Assembly (NCBI GenBank): GCA_037176905.1
Contig: JBBBWG010018889.1
Coordinates: 1-64,000, forward strand
Direction: 5' to 3'
Length of the DNA stretch: 64,000 nt
From: Azolla pinnata
Taxonomy: Eukaryota > Streptophyta > Polypodiopsida > Salviniales > Salviniaceae
This document shows, piece after piece, positions 60,642 through 64,000 of this stretch. The position numbers and the translations under genes are program-made. Position 1 is the stretch's first letter; every line of letters begins with the position of its first letter. The notes under the pieces are model-generated. The model was not told the origin of the DNA, did no database searches, and saw only the letters and a program-made list of their open reading frames with translations.

Positions 60642-62450
60642 CCAACTGCGTTCTCAAACGGAAGGTTTGATCTTCTCTTCTTTTGTGAGGATTGGACAAA
60701 CCCAAGGGAGAACTAGGAGTAGGATTAGGAAGTTCCGAGTATCGTACACAGAGAGAGAGAGAGAGAGTGTGTGTGTGTGTGTGTGTGTGTTATGTGCCCA
60801 GATGCAGATCAAAAGCTTGTTTATGGTATTTTCTCCTGAATTCTCAAGGTCAAATCAGCCCTAAAAATTTGCCACAAAGGGATGATCTATCTAATCCGTG
60901 CCCCCCCAAAAAAAAAACAAGACACTACAGCTGCTTTGTTGGAGAAGTTGCTGGGGCTTGAAAACAGAGTGTCTTGGTAGCAGCTTGCTTGTTATTGCTC
61001 ACCAAATGTTGCTTCAAAAGAAAGGCTGGAACAGGGGATGAAGCAAGAGAAAGGTGAAGCTTCTCTCCTTCCTCCTTCCTCCTTCCTCCTTCCTCCTCCT
61101 TCCACCTTCCTCCTCCTCCTTTGAGAGATGAAAAAGAAATGCTGGAACAGGGGATGAAGCAAGAGAAAGATGAAGCTCCTCTCCTCCTTCCTCTTCCTTC
61201 CACCTTCCTCCTCCTTTGAGAGATCAAGGGCAGTTAAAGCCGTTGACTCTCTCTCTCTTCTCTCTCCTTGGAAGAGAAAGGCTATGGCTATGTGTGCATA
61301 TGCAAAATGCACATGCAACCAACAGCCATAGCCTTGATTGCAATCTCTCCACAATTGGGAGAAGGCCTCTTCCTTATATAGTCAGTAGCTAAGCTGCTCC
61401 CAAGGTGCTGAGATCATGGGGTATCAATTCCTAACCACCAAGTGCCCCAGTTCCTATCAAGTGCCCAGGTCATCGAGACTCGTCAAATTCCTGAAGCATC
61501 TGCTTGTTCATCGGAGACAATTGGTGCATTTTCCTGGGCTCAGCTCCGCCTCAGATCCCGGGTTCGAATCCGTTTGTGCCAGCATCCTCTCCCTCGGGGC
61601 TTATCCATTGCCATTTATGAAGACCTGCGGAGGGCTTTCTGCCTTATCCTGTGTTGCGATGGTCCACGTCGATCCGTCGCCGCTAGCTAGCTGCCCTTCC
61701 CAGACCACAGGCTCCGTGGCTCTTCCAGTTTCCACGCGACATGTTCTCCGCACTAGCCCATCAGATCGTTCCCACCTTACATATATATATATCCATGCTG
61801 ACCTTCCCGTTATCCGTTTCTAGATTGACCACTGTGCCGATCTCGCCCTTATCCTCTCACCGGGTCAACGCCCATCTAGATTGGCATCGGCAGTGGCCCT
61901 TCCTGTGATCCTCCCCAGACCAAGCCCATCTATCTCTGTCTATCTATCCACATTGATGCCCATGTATATCCATCATTGACCTTCCCTTGTCCTCTAACAA
62001 CTGTCGTTCCATGTCGCTGCCACCACTCTCTTTAACATACCAGAGAACCACGATGGAACTGCCGAGAAACCTTACACAGAAAAAAAACTCGGAGATCTCG
62101 ACGCGATTCAGAAGCTGCGAACAGGCGACAATCGTTCATTAATTCCCGATATCCTCGCGCTTTTTTTGCAACCGGCATATTCTTCTGTAACGAAACAAGA
62201 TGCCACGATACAAAAGAATATCCACGAGAATCGAGTAAGGCCACTTTAGGCTTGTGATTAGAGAGAGTGTGTGTGTGTGTGTGTGTAAATGTAAGTGCTT
62301 CCATATCTTTGTCCCATGAACTTAGCCTATTACATTCAACTTGAACTTAATGGAGCTCACAAACTTTGCTCCACTGGGTCAATAAGGCTTGAACCTGTTC
62401 AGTGAATACGTGCCAATCGTCGACGCAGCAATGGAGAACGACGCTTTAAA

Positions 62451-62516
62451 ATCTTGAAATTCGATTCTACAGTAGGAGATTAACCAGTCGAACGTCTGAT
62501 CACTCGAGCTACTTCC
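62451..62516 (-). tRNA. Decayed tRNA-Asn-like sequence (pseudo-tRNA or SINE head)
   Basis: The minus strand reads GTAGCTCGAGTGATCAGACG, matching the D-arm/A-box of tRNAs, followed by TTCGACTGGTTAATCTCC, close to the anticodon arm of tRNA-Asn (GTT) with an extra G, then TGTAGAATCGAATTT, a degraded T-arm/B-box (consensus GGTTCGAATCC). The acceptor stem does not pair well. It is probably a non-functional tRNA-derived copy; it resembles plastid trnN as much as a nuclear tRNA. Confidence 0.35.
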
Positions 62517-63463
62517 ATTATGAGGATTCATACTAATATTAGTATGGAGTGCACTATACAAAATTGAACTGGCATGAGCAGCTACAAATTGTTCTCCGCT
62601 GATTTAAGTTTCGTACGAGTTTGAATCTGTTGCCTGAACCTCGATACTCTATAAAGAGCATATTGTAACGTAAACTACTTACAAAGCTGGCTTCGTAGCT
62701 ACCGATACTGGCACTTCTCTTAGTGTCCTCTCCCCTGATAAGAAAAGACACAGACTTCTTCAGTTTTCTTCGAGCTCGTATAAAAGGAGCATCTCTCAGG
62801 GATTTATCTCGATGAGCGAATGCAAGAGAGCACCTGCGAGAGACCGATAGCTTGGTGGTCAATGCGTTTTCTCATCATCGGCTTTCAAAAAAGCATTACC
62901 CCAAATCACACTTGATCATGGCATCAGGCTACTGATGTGAGAGTCCATCAGAATAGGACCCACTCTCTCTTTTCCATCGCGTTCTTCTCTTATTCTCCCT
63001 TTACCAGTTTCTTATTCTCCCTTTACCAGTTTCCTGCGTTAAATTACAAACTATCTGGCACAAGAAACGTGCAAAACACACTCGTGCAAGCGTAGATCTG
63101 GAGTAGGAAGAATGGGATCAGAATCGGCGAAAAAAACGCATCTGAATCGGATGGCAGAACCCCCAAATGGAAAGCCCCCAACCACAGTGAGCTAGCTGAT
63201 CTAGCTGCTTTTTGTTTTTCTTGAAACAGTGGTCCTGTCATTAGCTATAAAATGCCAATGGCTACATTGCTTGTTCTTTTTACAATTTGTTCAAAACCAT
63301 GAATCGGTCGAAACTCAAACACTTTCTCGCGGCAAGAGGAAACAGCCATATTTGGTGGCCATGCTGGTTTCCGCCTCGTAATAGTTTTTAAAAAAAAAAA
63401 AAAAAAAGGGTAAGTGATCCATTCTTGAAGAAATGTCAATCGGCTGTTGCTGCTCTGCTTGAC

Positions 63464-64000
63464 GAGATTGCCCTCGAATATCATCAAATCGACTTGTCAA
63501 CGTACGAACGATTTCAGGCCAGTTTTCTTGCATTACCTTAGCTGATTCTGATCTGGCTACTTATACTGAGATCGCCCTCGAATATCATCAAATTAAACTT
63601 TCAATGTATGAACGATTTCAGACTAGTTTTCTTGCATTACCTCAACTGATTCTGATCTAGCTACTAACTTGTACTGAGATCGCCCTCGAATATCATCAAA
63701 TTAACCTTTCAATGTATGAACGATTTCAGACTAGTTTTCTTGCAGTACCTCAGCTGATTCTGATCGGGCTACTTGTACTGAGATCGCCCTCGAATATCAT
63801 CAAATTAACCTTTCAATGTAGGAACGATTCCAGGCCAGATTTCTTGCATTACCTCGGGCTGATCTGATCTGATCTGATCTGGCTACTTGCACCGAGATCG
63901 CCCTCGAATATCATCAAATTAACCTTTCAACGTATGAACGCTTTCCGACCAGATCTCTTGCATTACCTCAGCTAATGTGATCGGTTTACTTGTACTGAGA
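63464..64000. repeat. ~104-bp tandem satellite-like array, continuing past the window end
   Basis: GAGATCGCCCTCGAATATCA starts at 63464, 63568, 63676, 63780 and 63894, giving periods of 104, 108, 104 and 114. Each unit also carries AACGATTTCAGRCYAGTTTT, CTTGCATTACCTCAGCTGAT and a TACTTGTACT word. A short GATCT expansion makes the last full unit longer. Copies are close in sequence. Confidence 0.95.

Larger units (their letters stand above)
60642..64000. other. Right-end intergenic region, no protein gene recognised
   Basis: (GA)n/(GT)n at about 60752-60790. 61030-61225 holds two copies of a block with GGAACAGGGGATGAAGCAAG and CTTCCTCC repeats. 61.4-62.4 kb shows nothing certain. A decayed tRNA-like sequence lies at about 62.45-62.52 kb. 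From 63464 a ~104-bp tandem array runs to the end. Confidence 0.65.

Noticed and set aside
61557-61580. Perfect tRNA B-box word GGTTCGAATCC
   Set aside because: No A-box at proper spacing and no cloverleaf; kept only as a possible SINE trace. A similar TTCGAATCC word on the minus strand near 39070 was rejected for the same reason.

Overview
The window is nuclear DNA of a land plant. Genes are widely spaced and interrupted by many short GT-AG introns, microsatellites are abundant (ATGC/RY tracts, GAA/CTT, GT, TAG), and the gene set is plant-typical: class III peroxidase, GPI-anchored lipid-transfer proteins, a PLS-type PPR protein, MLH3, an ACR9/10-like ACT protein and a subtilase remnant. The style of the intronless PPR protein resembles the large PPR families of leptosporangiate ferns such as Ceratopteris or Adiantum. 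A fern source is therefore my best guess, but it is inference only.

Layout from left to right. (1) The first 0.5 kb holds the 5' end of a minus-strand reading frame that runs off the window edge; it encodes a signal peptide followed by short tandem repeats with RRR and RRWRR clusters. (2) About 0.5-5.4 kb is AT-rich with no gene recognised. (3) 5.4-7.9 kb is a seven-exon VAP/MSP-domain gene with one GC-AG intron. (4) 10.3-20.0 kb is a minus-strand cluster of GPI-anchored nsLTP genes, one of which looks like a fusion of two tandem copies into a two-domain protein and carries a large minisatellite in intron 1. (5) 21.0-23.6 kb is an intronless PPR gene whose C-terminal E region is cut short. 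(6) 25.5-29.8 kb (minus) is a six-exon alkaline-phytoceramidase-like membrane protein with a Ty3/gypsy fossil in intron 1.

(7) 32.1-34.3 kb is an intact four-exon class III peroxidase. It is followed by a subtilase pseudogene fragment and, at 36.6-37.6 kb, an inverted partial copy of the same peroxidase, so the two copies form a ~1 kb inverted repeat. (8) 39.8-46.7 kb is MLH3 with 23 coding exons, including a 16-nt microexon. (9) 49.0-53.0 kb is a FAM114/DUF719 gene with nine exons. (10) 56.5-60.6 kb (minus) is an ACT-domain repeat protein of the ACR9/ACR10 type with six exons. (11) The last 3 kb has no protein gene that I recognise, a decayed tRNA-Asn-like sequence, and a ~104-bp tandem array that continues past the window end.

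The genes do not form a pathway; this is an ordinary mix of housekeeping and cell-surface genes. The least explained pieces are the repeat-containing secreted protein at the left edge, the fused nsLTP gene, and the peroxidase inverted repeat. All splice structures were worked out by hand from reading frame, splice sites and remembered family sequences; no database search was run.
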